Shown here piece by piece: positions 1-9,955 of a stretch of 64,000 nucleotides of DNA. Position 1 is the first letter of the stretch, and every line of letters begins with the position of its first letter. Position numbers and translations under genes: made by a program. Source of the DNA: Capra hircus (lineage: Eukaryota; Chordata; Mammalia; Artiodactyla; Bovidae); contig NC_030808.1 in NCBI RefSeq assembly GCF_001704415.2, positions 84,414,594-84,478,593 on the forward strand. The letters run 5' to 3'. Under the pieces are notes generated by a model. That model was not told the DNA's origin. It worked only from the letters and a program-made list of their open reading frames with translations, and ran no database searches.

Positions 1-191
1 TAAGCGTCTTTTAATTTCATGGCTGCAAACACCATCTGCAGTGATTTTGGAACCGAAAAAAATAAAGTCTGACACTGTTTCCACTGTTTCTCCAACTATT
101 TCCCATGAAGTGATGGGACTGGATGCCATGATCTTCATTTTCTGAATGTTGAGCTTTAAGCCAACTTTTTCACTCTCTTCTTTCACTTTCA
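1..191 (-). mobile_element. BovB LINE fragment (RT C-terminal side), cut by window edge
   Basis: Reads as the reverse complement of the BovB coding region just downstream of the YADD reverse-transcriptase motif. It matches the same segment in the copies at 14899-15960 and 42587-44380. It continues beyond base 1, and its 5' side stops abruptly near 191 inside the coding region, so it is 5'-truncated. It lies about 50 bases from a second, more diverged BovB in the same orientation. Confidence 0.9.
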
Positions 192-240
192 CCATACAGT
201 GATGTAAAATAGACTTCTAGGCCAGAAAGACTTGAAGTTG

Positions 241-2229
241 ATTGTTGTTTTTGCTCAGTCTCTCGGTTGTGTCCAACTCTTTGCAACCCCATTAACTGCA
301 GCCAGCCCAGTTTCCCTGTCCATTACTATCTCCCTGAGTTTGCTCAAACTCAAGTCCATTGAGTCAATGATGCCATCCAACCATCTCATCTTCTATCACT
401 CTCTTCTTCTTCCTCCCTCAATCTTTCCCAGGATCAGGGTCTTTTCCAATGAGTCGGCTCATTGCATCAGGTGGTCAAAGTATAGAAGCTTCAGCTTCAG
501 CATCAGTCTTTTCAATGACTATTCAGGGTTGATTTCTTTTAGGATTGACTGGTTTGATCTCCTTGCTGTCCAAGGGACTCTCAAGAGCCTTCTCCAGTGC
601 CACAAATCGAAACGTCAATTCTTCAGGGCTCAGCCTTCTTTATGATCTGACTATCACATCTGTACATGACTATTGAAAAAACTGTAGCAGACCTTTGTTG
701 TCTAGGTGATGTCTGTGCTTTTTAATATGCTATCTACCTTTGTCATAGCTTTTCTTCCAAGGAGCATGTCTTTTAATTTCGTGGCTGCACTCACCATCTG
801 CTGAGTTTTGGAGCCCAAGAAAATAAAATCTGTCACTATCTCCAATTTTTCACCATGTATTTGCCATGAAGTGATGGGACTGAATGCCATGATCTTAGTT
901 TTTTGAATGTTGAGTTTTAATCCAGCTTTTTCACTCTCTTCTTTCACCCTCAAGAGGCTCTTTAGTTCCTCCTTGCTTTCTGCCTTTAGAGTGGTATCAT
1001 CTGCATATCTGAGGTTGTTGATATTACTCCCAGAAATCTTTATTCCAGCTTGTGAGTCTTTCCACCTCAGCCTTCTGCATGATGTACACTGCATGTAAGT
1101 TCAATAAGCAGGGGGACAACATATAGCTTGAGATACTCCTTTCCTAATTTTGAACCACTCCATTGTTCCATATCCAGTTCTAACTGTTGCTTCTTGACCT
1201 CCATACAGGTTTTGCAGGAAACAGGTAAGGTGGTCTGGTATTCCCATCTCTTGAAGAATTTTCCACAGTTTGTTGTGATCCACACAGTCAAAGGCTTTAG
1301 CACAGTCAATGGAGCAGAAGTAGATGGTTTTTTGGAATTTCCTTGCTTTTTCTGTGATCCAACAGATGTTGGCAATTTGATCTCTGGCTCCTCTGCCTTT
1401 TCTAAATCCAGTTCATCTTGAAGGCTATCTTGAAGGATTTTGAGCATTACCTTGGAGATGGAAATGGCAACCCACTCCAGTACTCTTGCCTAGAAAATCC
1501 CATGGACGGAAGAGCCTGGTAGGCTGCAGTCGTTGGGGTCGCTAAGAGTCAGACACGACTGAGCGACTTCACTTTCACTTTGCTAGCATGTAAAATGAGT
1601 GCAATTGTACAGTAGTTTGAGCATTCTTTGACATGCCTTTCTTTGAGATTGACGTGAAAATTGATCTTTTCCAGTTCTGTAGCCATTGCTGAGTTTTCCA
1701 AATTTGTTGGCATATTGAGTGCAGCACTTTAAAGCATCATCTTTTAGGATTTGAAATAGCTCAGTTGGAAGTTCATTACCTCCAGTAGCTTTGCCCATAG
1801 TAATGCTTCTTAAGGCCCACTTGACTTAATACTCCAGGACATCTGGCTGTAGGTTGGTGAGCACACCATTGTAGTTACCTGGCTCAGTAAGACCTTTTCT
1901 GTACAGTTCTTCTCTGTGTTCTTGTCACCTCTTCTTAATCTCTTATGCTTCTGCTAAGTTCTTACCATTCCTGTCCTTTATTGTGCCTATCTTTGCATGA
2001 AATGTTCCCTTGGTATCTCCAATTTTCTTGAAGAGATCTTTAGTCTTTCCCATTCTATTGTTTTCCTCTGTTTCTTTGCATTATTCACTTAGGCTTTCTT
2101 ATCTCTCTTTGCTTTCTTCTCTCTCTGAAACTTTGCATTCAGTTGGGTATATCTTTCACTTTCTCCTTTGCCTATCACTTTTCTTCATAAGGGATTTGAT
2201 TTAGGTCATATCTGGACTTAGGTCATACC
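241..2229 (-). mobile_element. Diverged BovB LINE with nested Bov-A SINE
   Basis: A long antisense BovB copy. The 3' end is near 241 with a TTGTTGTTTTT remnant of an A-rich tail. The C-terminal segment, the YADD region (about 990-1010) and the RT core (1100-1450 and 1580-2000) follow in order. It is interrupted at 1454-1576 by a SINE. Near 2175-2190 sequence is missing relative to other copies, and the 5' end carries a short local repeat of TTAGGTCATA (2203-2212 and 2219-2228). Many substitutions and stops break the frame; the longest remnants are 126 and 130 codons. It is older than the copies at 14.9 kb and 27 kb. Confidence 0.88.
1454..1576 (+). mobile_element. Bov-A type SINE nested in BovB
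   Basis: Starts at the GGAGATGGAAATGGCAACCC block and ends in the GACACGACTGAGCGACTT / CACTTTCACT block typical of Bov-A 3' ends. It lacks the tRNA-like head. BovB sequence resumes directly after it with GCTAGCATG, so it inserted into the older BovB. A possible short target repeat is TACCTT / CACTTT. Confidence 0.85.
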
Positions 2230-2750
2230 AACTAACCAAGTGGATTAGATGGTATCATCTACTAGATTCATCCTCACCTTACCTGCTTCCTCACCTTATC
2301 ACTTTCCCACTGCCTCAGCTAAGCTTTTTTCCCACCACTTCACTGAATTCTCTCTTGCCAAAGTCACAAATATCCTCCATGTTGCCTAATCCACTGACCA
2401 AATCCTGATCCTTAGAGTATGAACTCAACTCCTCAGAAATCTTTTCTTATAGTTAGTGCTCCCACCATCTTGAAGCAGTTTCTTCTTTTGGTTTCAGGAA
2501 CATGTGCTGCTGGTTTTTCCCCCTGTCTCATTGGTTACCCTTCCTCAGTCTCCTGTGTTGCACTCTCTGTATTCCTGCTTCTAAATTGGAGTTGCTTCCG
2601 ACCTTGAACTTGGAATCTTTCCCCATCTCTGTCTTCATTCAGTATCCTGGGGGGTTAAATTCAAGTCCTTGGCTTTAAAAACCAACCTATTTACTGATGA
2701 CCCTCAAATTTTTATCTTCAAACCCAGCCTCTCCTCTCTTGATAAGAGAC

Positions 2751-2879
2751 TTTGTTGTTGTTGTGTAGTCACTAAATCATGTCTGGCTTTTTTGTGACCC
2801 CACGGATTGTAGCCTGACAGGCTCCTCTGTCTGTGGGATTTCCCAGGCAAGAATACTGGAATGGGTTACCATTTTGGCA
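2751..2879 (-). mobile_element. Bov-A SINE nested in L2
   Basis: The antisense Bov-A signature runs from a TTGTTGTTGTTG tail through GTCACTAAATCATGTCTGG to GGCAAGAATACTGGAATGGG. L2 sequence continues on both sides. A short GAGACT repeat flanks it and may be the target-site duplication. Confidence 0.8.
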
Positions 2880-3105
2880 GGGAGACTACAGACTATTTAT
2901 ACAACTGCCTACTCAAAATCTGCTTTTGAAGTCTGATACGAATGCTAAACTCATCATGTCCAAAACCAACATCTTGATTGTCTGTTTTTACCCAAATATG
3001 CATCTCTATTCACTTATTGATCAGGCCAGTGTTTGAGTGCATTCTTCAAAATACATTCCATATCCACCCTCCACCCCCTCACCATTTATTACTTTGTTAG
3101 CTTTT

Positions 3106-3314
3106 GCTTCCCTGGTGGCTCAGAGGTTAAAGCGTCTGCCTGGAATGCAGGAGACCTGGGTTCGATCCCTGGGTTGGGAAGATCCCCTGGAGAAGAAAAT
3201 GGCAACCCACTCCAGTACTCTTGCCTGGAGAATCCCACGGAGGGAGGAGCCTGGTAGGCTACAGTCCATGGGGTCGCAAAGAGTCGGACACGACTGAGTG
3301 ACTTCACTTTCGCT
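3106..3314 (+). mobile_element. Full-length Bov-tA SINE with perfect 9-bp TSD
   Basis: The tRNA-like head has an A-box-like TGGCTCAGAGG and a B-box-like GGTTCGATCCC. The Bov-A body follows and ends in GACACGACTGAGTGACTTC. The 9-base target-site duplication TTAGCTTTT is at 3097-3105 and 3315-3323. It inserted into the L2 relic. ORFs overlapping it on both strands are by-products of the repeat. Confidence 0.95.
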
Positions 3315-4323
3315 TTAGCTTTTTCTGCTCTGCTTCAAAGTACCATCATCTCTAACTTGGCCCTGCAGTAGGTACCTATCTTGCTTCCCTATTGGCACTT
3401 ATGTCCCTCTTTAGTCACTTCTTCACTATGGCTAAGAACTCCATGTTCTCAGCTACAGTGATCTTTTAAAGAAGAAAATAGGAGCATATCACTTGCCTCT
3501 TCAAAATACACTAATAGCTTCTATCACATTAGTAGTATAAGGTCCAAAATTCATTATCATGTCCTTATAACCTTATAAGAACCCTTGTGATCTTGCCCTT
3601 GACTGGCTTTCCCAAATCATCTTACTATTGTCCTCCTTGCCATTGAACTCGAGTCACGTTGGTCTCCTGTTTCTCAAACATGTCAAGCATGTTCCCTTCA
3701 CAAGGCCTTTCCTTTGTTTGAACACTAGTCTCATGTCCATTTGGCTTGCTTCCTTATTTCATTATAGTCTTTGTTCAAATATCATCCCCTTGGAAACATC
3801 GTCACTGTGCACTCAATTTAAGTAGAGCTCTCTTAAGTAGATTTCAACCCTTTGTTTTTTCCCTGCTTTTTCTTTGTAACATTACTATTTTCATTCAATT
3901 TATAGACATATATTTTTGTTATCTGTCTCCTTCATTTGGAATATAAGATTTATGAGTTCAGAAATTTTATTTGGAGCTCTTAGAATCACCATTGTATCAT
4001 CAATACCTAGGCATTCATTAAACATGCACTTGTGTGGAATAGATTATTTTGACATTTTGGTTTTTCCTCTAGTCCTTTAAAATTTAGCTCATATGCATTC
4101 ACCCTTCAGAAACAGTTTCCTTTTTAGTGTGCTGAAAAAATCAGGTTTCTGACCTAATAAGGGAGATCTGAGACAACGGTCAATTTACGAAAGAAATGGA
4201 TGGGGAGGTTGTCAGAAAGCCACCTTATTTTAGTGACTTCATCTGCACTTTTTGTGTGTTTGTAATGTTTTCATGCAAAACTTTACTAGTTTTTTTTTTT
4301 TTTTCATACAAAAGAGCAGGTGC

Positions 4324-4383
4324 TGGAAGATACGAAATGAGTACATTGGATCATGGAAGATATGAAATGAGTACATTGGATCA
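4324..4383 (+). repeat. 30-bp unit tandem duplication
   Basis: Two head-to-tail copies of a 30-base unit beginning TGGAAGAT (4324-4353 and 4354-4383) differ at one position (C/T). No other copies flank it, so this looks like a fairly recent local duplication. It lies shortly after a 15-base T run (4290-4304) and just upstream of a MIR. Confidence 0.95.
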
Positions 4384-4404
4384 TGGGCTCAGAATGGATT
4401 GCAT

Positions 4405-4650
4405 TTATTACATGGTGGTGGTGAAGAGCATAGCTCTGGACTGAAACTAGGTTTGAGTTTTCTACCACTCAGCTGTCATGTGATTTGGGGCAAAATATTT
4501 AATCTTTCTATTACTTTATTTCTTCTTCTGTTAAGTTGAAGGAAAAAGAGTATATACATTACAGGATTATTGTCAGCACATACACAAAGCTTAGAATAGT
4601 GTCTACTACATTATAAGCACTCAACAAATAAGTATTGCTAAATTATGAAA
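4405..4650 (+). mobile_element. MIR SINE, sense
   Basis: Reads in MIR order: AGAGCATAGCTCTGGA, a degraded TTGAGTTTTCTACCACT, GTCATGTGATTTGGGGCAAA, ATTACAGGATTATTGT, then the tail TAAGCACTCAACAAATAA. It is strongly diverged, as expected for this old family. Confidence 0.75.
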
Positions 4651-5249
4651 ATAATTATCATTATTCCCTCATTTCTGTTAGTCTTTCAAAGATCAAAGCA
4701 ACTACTGTAGTTTTATCACAGGGATGGATTGAGGAAAAGGTGAAAAATTTCTTTGAGTTCTTTTCTTATCACTTAATCTGTTACTCCTTTAATTTGGAAA
4801 AACTTGTTCAGCGGAAGAAAAGCTTGTTATCTATCTAGGTCCCAGCAGGTGGGTAGAGGGTAACAAGAAGGTTACAAAACACGCTGCAAATATAAAATGG
4901 CAGGAAGCATGTCAAAATTAATTCCTCCTAATTTTGCAGCTGGACTGTGAACGATAGTTACAGCGGGACCTCCTAGAGGAGATATTAGCTGACAATCCAA
5001 CTCCCAAATGCTGGAGTAAAATGAGGGCATTACTAATGCAACCATGATCTCCTGGCTTTGCAGAGTGACTTCCAGGTCACACTCGGACTAACACCAGCAC
5101 AACGGAGACTTCATAGGGCACTTGTTAAAAAAAGTAAACATTCAGTGAAAAGTGTCTATTTTCCTTCTTGTTCAAGTCTTGGCTCCAGTTTGTATTAGCT
5201 TTGATAAAAGGTTATTTGAAACAAAACACAAAACCTGTAAGAACAACAT
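4651..5249. other. Single-copy AT-rich DNA, nothing recognised
   Basis: No repeat family, RNA gene or convincing coding frame is seen. The 67-codon frame at 4635-4838 is AT-rich and has no recognisable motif. Confidence 0.5.
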
Positions 5250-5465
5250 TTACTGCACACTAGCCATTCACTTTCCAAAGTATTTCACATGTAAATTTAC
5301 TTAATCCTCACAATTATTTTATGAAATAGGTATTATTATTATCCTGATGTTACAGGAGAAACTTAAACAGCTTCAAGAGGTTTAGGAATGTATCCACAGT
5401 CACACAATTGGAAATGATGGAGCTGGGACTCCAGAATGCGAAATCTGACTTCAGAGGCCAGAAGC
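5250..5465 (-). mobile_element. MIR SINE, antisense
   Basis: The antisense MIR order is visible: ACTTAATCCTCACAATTA, GGTATTATTATTATCC, the core AGAAACTTAAACAGCTTCA, ACAGTCACACAATTGG, and GGAGCTGGGACTCCAG. The overlapping 78- and 89-codon frames are incidental. Confidence 0.78.
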
Positions 5466-6060
5466 TTAAGCACACCACAATATTGTCTGGGAAAGTTTTT
5501 AAGCAGGCAAATTTTGTGCACGTTTTGGTTATCACTACTGTTATTATCACAATTAGATCTCCTCTACATATGGAGATTTGTCCATTTCTCTTTTTAAAGG
5601 TATTTAAGGATGAGTGCAAGGTACTGGACCAGGAGAATCCTTAGAAGCCTTATAGAACTTTGCACACAACTGTGTGACTAGGACCAAATTCACCCATGTC
5701 TGTTCCGTTGGCTCATTCTTGTCAGCTGCCTTGTTTGAGACAGTTACTTGGCTTATTTAACAATGTAGTTGTATTCTTTGGCTTTTCCAGCAGAGTTGTA
5801 GGAAGGCCCATTGTCTCCTTCAGCTCCATGTCAGTGCTGGAGGGACTAAAAATGGAATAGCCAATCCTCGTTAGCTCTCTTTGCCATATGTGTGAATTTT
5901 AATAAGTGCTTTCTGTAGTTAGGTTCCAGCTGTCAAGTAGAAATGAAATAAAAGCAGTCAAGAATCTTGCTAAAGCAAATAATTGCCTAGAAATGTCCCC
6001 CTACTAAGTACTTACTCCTTATTCCTTGAGGCTGATCTGCTTGTGAGATTGGAGGTGTTT
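5466..6060. other. Single-copy DNA, nothing recognised
   Basis: Moderately AT-rich sequence without a repeat signature or coding frame that I can support. Confidence 0.45.
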
Positions 6061-6072
6061 CTTCCCTCTAGA

Positions 6073-6534
6073 ACTGGTTGTTGTTGTTCAGTAGCTAAGT
6101 CACGTCTGACTCTTTGCAACCCTGTCCTTTACTATCTCCCTGAGCTTGCTCAAACTCATGTCCATTGAATCAGTGATGCCACCCAACCATCTCATCCTCT
6201 GTCACCCCCTTCTCCTCCTGCCTTCAATCTTTCCCAGCATCAGGGTCTTTTCCAGTGAGTCAGCTCTTCATATCAGGTGGCCAAAGTATTGGATCTTCAG
6301 CTTCATCATCAGTCCTTCTAACGAATATTCAGGGCTGATTCCCTTCTGGATTGACTGATTTGATTGCCTTCCTGTCCAAGGACTCAAGAGTCTTCCCCAG
6401 CACCACAGTTTGAAAGCATCAATTCTTCAGCACTCAGCTTTCTTTATAGTCCAACTCTCACATCCTTACATGACTCTGGAAAAACCATAGCTTTGACTAT
6501 GCTAATCTTTGTTAGCAAAATGATGTCTCTACTT
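6073..6534 (-). mobile_element. BovB 3' segment of a rearranged copy
   Basis: Antisense BovB from the 3' tail (TTGTTGTTGTTCAG) through the C-terminal domain, stopping in the block before the RT core near ATGATGTCTCTACTTAAG. Immediately to the right BovB continues in the opposite orientation (6535-6659). That is the layout expected of a 5'-inverted (twin-primed) LINE. Many substitutions mark it as old. Confidence 0.88.
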
Positions 6535-6659
6535 AAGACCTATAAGACCTCCTAGAACTAACACCAAAAAAAGATGTCCTTTTCATCATAGGGGACTAGA
6601 ATGCAAAAGTAGGAAGTCAAGAGATATCTGGAATAACAGGCAAGTTAGGCCTTGGAGTA
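6535..6659 (+). mobile_element. Inverted BovB endonuclease segment
   Basis: A sense-strand BovB piece from the endonuclease region (CTAGAACTAACACC, CATAGGGGACTAGAATGC, AAAGTAGGAAGTCAAGAG). It matches 21895-22020 of the near-full-length copy. A Trp codon in the GDWN block has become TAG. It abuts antisense BovB at 6534 and unclassified DNA at 6660. Confidence 0.88.
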
Positions 6660-6914
6660 AAAACATGGCCATGGGATAGTATGGCCACAGCAGCCTGAAG
6701 AGGCTTTGGTGGCCTGGGAAACAGCTTTGCAAAGATTACCCTGGAGATGGAGGTGGGAGCAGGATAATAACCAGCACCCCCAGTTTCCAGCATGGAGCCA
6801 GTGGCAGTGGAAGATTGGCCCTGGGTAACCAGTGGAATACTGTGGTACCATCCACTCCTGGGTGACTCAGTGACTGTGATGAGACCGAGAGGACCATGAT
6901 CCATGGTGAAGCCC
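6660..6914. other. Unclassified block attached to the rearranged BovB
   Basis: A relatively GC-rich stretch of about 255 bases, unlike its AT-rich surroundings and not BovB. Antisense it lies in a 143-codon open frame (6617-7048), but about 40 bases of that frame are BovB sequence, so the frame is not good evidence of a gene. An imperfect 12-base repeat (CTTCCCTCTAGA at 6061, CTTCCCTGTAGA at 6915) flanks the BovB plus this block. The block may therefore have arrived in the same insertion. I do not recognise its source. Confidence 0.35.
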
Positions 6915-7049
6915 CTTCCCTGTAGAGACTTGATTAAGGATGTTTTGACTAAACTTCCAACCTTAAACTCATGATACAAACATTTTATCATACTTTGAAA
7001 ATGGGGTGAGACTACTCTTTCCCTTCTGATTTTGGCACTTGTGTTCATA

Positions 7050-7280
7050 TATTGGGGTGATAGAGGAGTGTGAGCTTTAGAGGCAAGTGGAAAAAGAAGC
7101 TGATTTTATTTACAAGCTGCTGAGACTCTCAACACATTACTTGTTTATTTTGCAAAATGGGATTCATAATACACTCTAGATGAGTGATACATGACATAAA
7201 AAAGGCATATATATGTATATAAAATATATGACATAAAATACACTCAGTAAATGGCATTATTATTAATTGTAATACTTAAC
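7050..7280 (+). mobile_element. Possible degraded MIR, sense
   Basis: Weak MIR-like blocks: AGTGTGAGCTTTAGAGGCA, TTTTGCAAAATGGGATTCA, and ACTCAGTAAATGGCATTATT. They are separated by an AT-rich expansion around 7200-7240. Confidence 0.4.
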
Positions 7281-8160
7281 AAGTTTTAGGGACTCTGTAT
7301 TCAATCTATGAAGACATGTCCTAAATTATCCTTTTGTTTGGACCCATATTGCCAAAATACTAAGAGACTTCCTGAAAAAAAAGTTTTCCTTTTAATAGAT
7401 GAGACTGTAGTCAACTTTGCAGAGACATGGGAAATACCACAGCCAGCACAAACCTTCAAAAATCGGGTAATGCAAACTGCTTACCCTGAGTACAGATGCC
7501 AGTGTGTCTTTAAAACCACTTCAATCCTCTGTATGTCATTTTCTTCACCTGCAAAGTTAGAATGTTAGCTATCTGCAAATTTCCTACTAGCTCAAAACTT
7601 CTGTTGGCTTATTGGCCAGGTGAGAGATAGCATGAGTCAGAGACTCTGAGTTTAGGAACAATGTGTTTAAATTAAGAAAATGCTCCCCAAAATGAAAGTT
7701 ACATTATGTAGCCCCTAAGAACAGAATATTACTATCTTGATCACAAAGCTTCCCTGTACAACAATAATGCAGATTCAAGAAATTAATTGGACTGTAAGGC
7801 ACAGTGTATTAAAAACATCTCCTGAAGCTAGGAAAACAGGCTGGCCTCAGGAATGTTGTCTATATAACCATTTCCAATGGCTTATTCATTTCCATTTTTT
7901 AAAGATACAACCCTCAAACACAAACATTTATTTCTTGAACATTTTTTTTCGCACAGGTTATTGGACATAACCTGGGTTATCAACTGTTAATAAACATTCT
8001 CCACCCACACAAGTTGAACAGTGTGATGTCATTTATGCTATGACAAGTCTTGCATTTAGAAAGCCAGGGAAATATTAGTGACTTACTCTAAAACTTTGTT
8101 GATTATGGTACTTTATGAATATAATGTTAAAAAATTAATTAATTAATTGAAAAAATAAAA
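7281..8160. other. Single-copy DNA, nothing firmly recognised
   Basis: AT-rich. The 86-codon (7308-7568) and 77-codon (7737-7970) frames show no motif. A TTAATTAATTAATT tract occurs near 8135. Confidence 0.4.
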
Positions 8161-8300
8161 GGGAATTCCTTGGCAGTCCATTGGTTAAGACTGCATGATT
8201 TCACTGCTGTGAGCATGGGTTCCATCCTTGGTCAAGGAACTAAGATCCAGCAAACTGTGAGGTGCAACCAAAAACAAATAAATAAATAAAATAAATATAA
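8161..8300 (+). mobile_element. CHR-type tRNA-derived SINE
   Basis: Matches the cetartiodactyl CHR SINE layout: GGGAATTCCTTGGCAGTCC, an A-box-like CCATTGGTTAAGACTG, a B-box-like GGGTTCCATCC, GGAACTAAGATCCAGC, then an AAATAAATAAATAA tail. The tRNA-Glu-like promoter boxes are degraded. Confidence 0.85.
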
Positions 8301-8339
8301 CATTTAACACTATATTAAGTAGGAAGTAAGAACATCAAC

Positions 8340-8425
8340 CATAATGATCTCTGAGCCTCTTGAAGGCAGGAACTATCTAACTCATCTTTATTTTCCCAGT
8401 ACCTGACACAGGCAAAAGGAAATTT
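8340..8425 (+). mobile_element. Possible L2 3'-end fragment
   Basis: The short L2-tail-like string GAGCCTCTTGAAGGCAGGAA is followed by TTATTTTCCCAGTACCTGAC. It is too short and diverged for certainty. Confidence 0.45.
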
Positions 8426-8644
8426 AAATATTGAAGAGAATATTTGACATTTGTGCCATGGATATTTTGAGTTGATTTCTCAGTACAACAATTTCTCAAG
8501 TGTTGTGCTAATTTTTCTCAAGTTTTATTTTCCTGCATATTTTATCATTTAATCTTAAAAAAAAAGTTCTATGAGTTATTTGGAAAAATAGGAGTAATTC
8601 TTCACATGGAATCTAATAGTGAATCAAAAATCCATCTACACTTT

Positions 8645-8844
8645 GTGCTTAGTCGCTCAGTCGTGTCTGACTCTCTTCAACTCCATGGACTGTAGCCTGC
8701 CAGGCTCCTCTGTGGGATTCTCTAGGCAAGAATACTAGAGTGGGTTGCTATGCCTTCCTCCAGGGTATCTTCTCAACCCAGGGATCAAACCCAGGTCTTC
8801 CGTATTGCAAGCAGCTTCTTTATCATCTGAGTCACCAGGGAAGC
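8645..8844 (-). mobile_element. Bov-tA SINE with imperfect 13-bp TSD
   Basis: Antisense Bov-tA from GTGCTTAGTCGCTCAGTCG to the tRNA-like head, which ends with GTCACCAGGGAAGC. Flanking copies CCATCTACACTTT (8632-8644) and CCATCTACCCTTT (8845-8857) are a 13-base target duplication with one mismatch. Confidence 0.92.
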
Positions 8845-8894
8845 CCATCTACCCTTTTAAGACTAGTCATTTCTCTTCAGTTCCAACTATTAGA

Positions 8895-9130
8895 TGCTCC
8901 TAAACATCATGTGGTTTGGAGCAAAGCAAGTTGTTGCTTTCTAGCCATATGACTTGGAAACTTAACCTTTACTTAACCACTCTAGCCTCAGTTTCCTTGT
9001 TTGTAAAATGTCTTTGTTGTTGTTGTTATTGTTGTTGTTTTGTTCTTGTTATTAGATGTAAAATATATAAACCTCTAGCACAATGCCTGGCACATACATG
9101 GAGGAGCTACTATTACTGTCTTATTATGAA
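8895..9130 (+). mobile_element. MIR SINE, sense, with internal TTG microsatellite
   Basis: MIR order is visible: CATATGACTTGGAAACTTAA, CTCAGTTTCCTTGTTTGTAA, then after a TTG expansion AGCACAATGCCTGGCACAT. The microsatellite has grown in the middle of the element, where MIR normally has its GATAATAATA block. Confidence 0.75.
9011..9055 (+). repeat. Imperfect (TTG)n microsatellite
   Basis: About fourteen TTG-like units with interruptions (TTA, TTC, TTTTG). It lies inside the MIR at 8895-9130. Confidence 0.9.
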
Positions 9131-9640
9131 GCTATTTGCCCCACAACTAAGATATGACATTTTCTGCAGGAAAATCAATCAAGACCTGCTGCTGTCACTT
9201 TATTAAGACTAGACAATATCTCTTTTAGGCTTGAAGATAAGAGGTGGAGTTTTGGAATTATCCCATGAGATTAAACCTCTCCCCAAGTTCCTGAGCATTC
9301 ACTCAGTCTGACCTACTGGAATAAATAAAAGTCAGGACAAGGTCCTCACGTAGAGCCAAATGATTCATGTGCAAACACCCTCTCTGATTCATAACAAGGA
9401 AGGAAATCATCCTGTCATTCCCAGAAGCCTGCAGAGCCAGCCTCATTTGGCAGAGACTGTGGGGCTCCCAGCTTCCGGGCACAGACTTTGGCTGCATTCT
9501 GAATGCTTGGTAATGACCAAATTGGTGAGGAATATAGCTAAGCAGCCGGGCTGACGACTCATGGAGGTACTGCGGGTAATTAGAGATTCATTACAATCCC
9601 ATAGTTTGTATCATGGCTCGGGGTCAACACAGGGTCACTG
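9131..9640. other. Single-copy DNA, nothing recognised
   Basis: No repeat family identified. Overlapping 64-codon frames on opposite strands (9303-9497 and 9360-9554) lack motifs. Confidence 0.4.
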
Positions 9641-9955
9641 CACATGGCAAACTTAGGGAGCTGTGTCTGGAAGGATGACGCCAGCTAGGAGGGGCTGCAA
9701 GAGTGAAGCGGACAGGGATGAGGAGCCAGGGGGGCTGGGGCGTAGATACACAGCCAGGGACTGGCGACAGCCCGGATGTGGGGCAGTGGACCCCGCAGGC
9801 TCTGGGGAAGGGAGCAAAACACAGGCAGCTGAACTGGCTTCCCCACCGCCATCCCTGCCATCTCCAATTAACCTTCCAGGCCAAGGGCTCCCAGAGACTG
9901 GCGTGTCAGGGGCCAGTCCAGTTTCAAAAAATAATTGGGGCCTGACGTAGGGTAG
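9641..9955. other. GC-rich islet in AT-rich DNA
   Basis: About 300 bases that are clearly richer in G and C than the neighbours, with roughly nine CpG dinucleotides. Five overlapping open frames of 60-113 codons occur on both strands, which is expected from low stop-codon density in GC-rich sequence. It ends next to TTTTTATTTTGCAG, which looks like a splice acceptor (9960-9974), but no matching exon continues. No protein similarity is recognised. It could be a regulatory element, an exon of an untranslated RNA or a chance GC-rich patch. Confidence 0.35.

Larger units (their letters stand above)
2300..4040 (+). mobile_element. Long ancient L2 LINE relic (RT region to 3' end)
   Basis: Sense-strand L2 sequence can be followed in order. 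It includes the CACAAATATCCTCCATGTTG block (about 2366), the AACTGCCTACTCAAAATCTG and CATGTCCAAAACCAACATC blocks (2900-2975), the CATCATCTCTAACTTGGC area (about 3345), the GTGATCTTTTAAAG area (about 3460) and the CAAACATGTCAAGCATGTTC block (about 3675). It ends with the typical tail through ATACCTAGGCATTCATTAAA near 4020. Two younger SINEs (2751-2879 and 3106-3314) split it. Coding capacity is completely eroded. This is the longest L2 remnant in the window. Confidence 0.82.

Noticed and set aside
232..645. 137-codon plus-strand frame
   Set aside because: It is the antisense shadow of the BovB C-terminal domain. The same shadow recurs at 6146-6358, 30566-30901, 42693-43223 and 46220-46618.
3106..3314. 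tRNA gene suggested by A- and B-box-like sequences (also in the other Bov-tA and CHR heads)
   Set aside because: The boxes belong to tRNA-derived SINE heads that continue into SINE bodies with target duplications. No cloverleaf with an acceptor stem is complete.
6617..7048. 143-codon antisense frame as a gene
   Set aside because: Part of it is BovB sequence (6617-6659), and the rest shows no recognisable domain. Kept only as an unclassified block.
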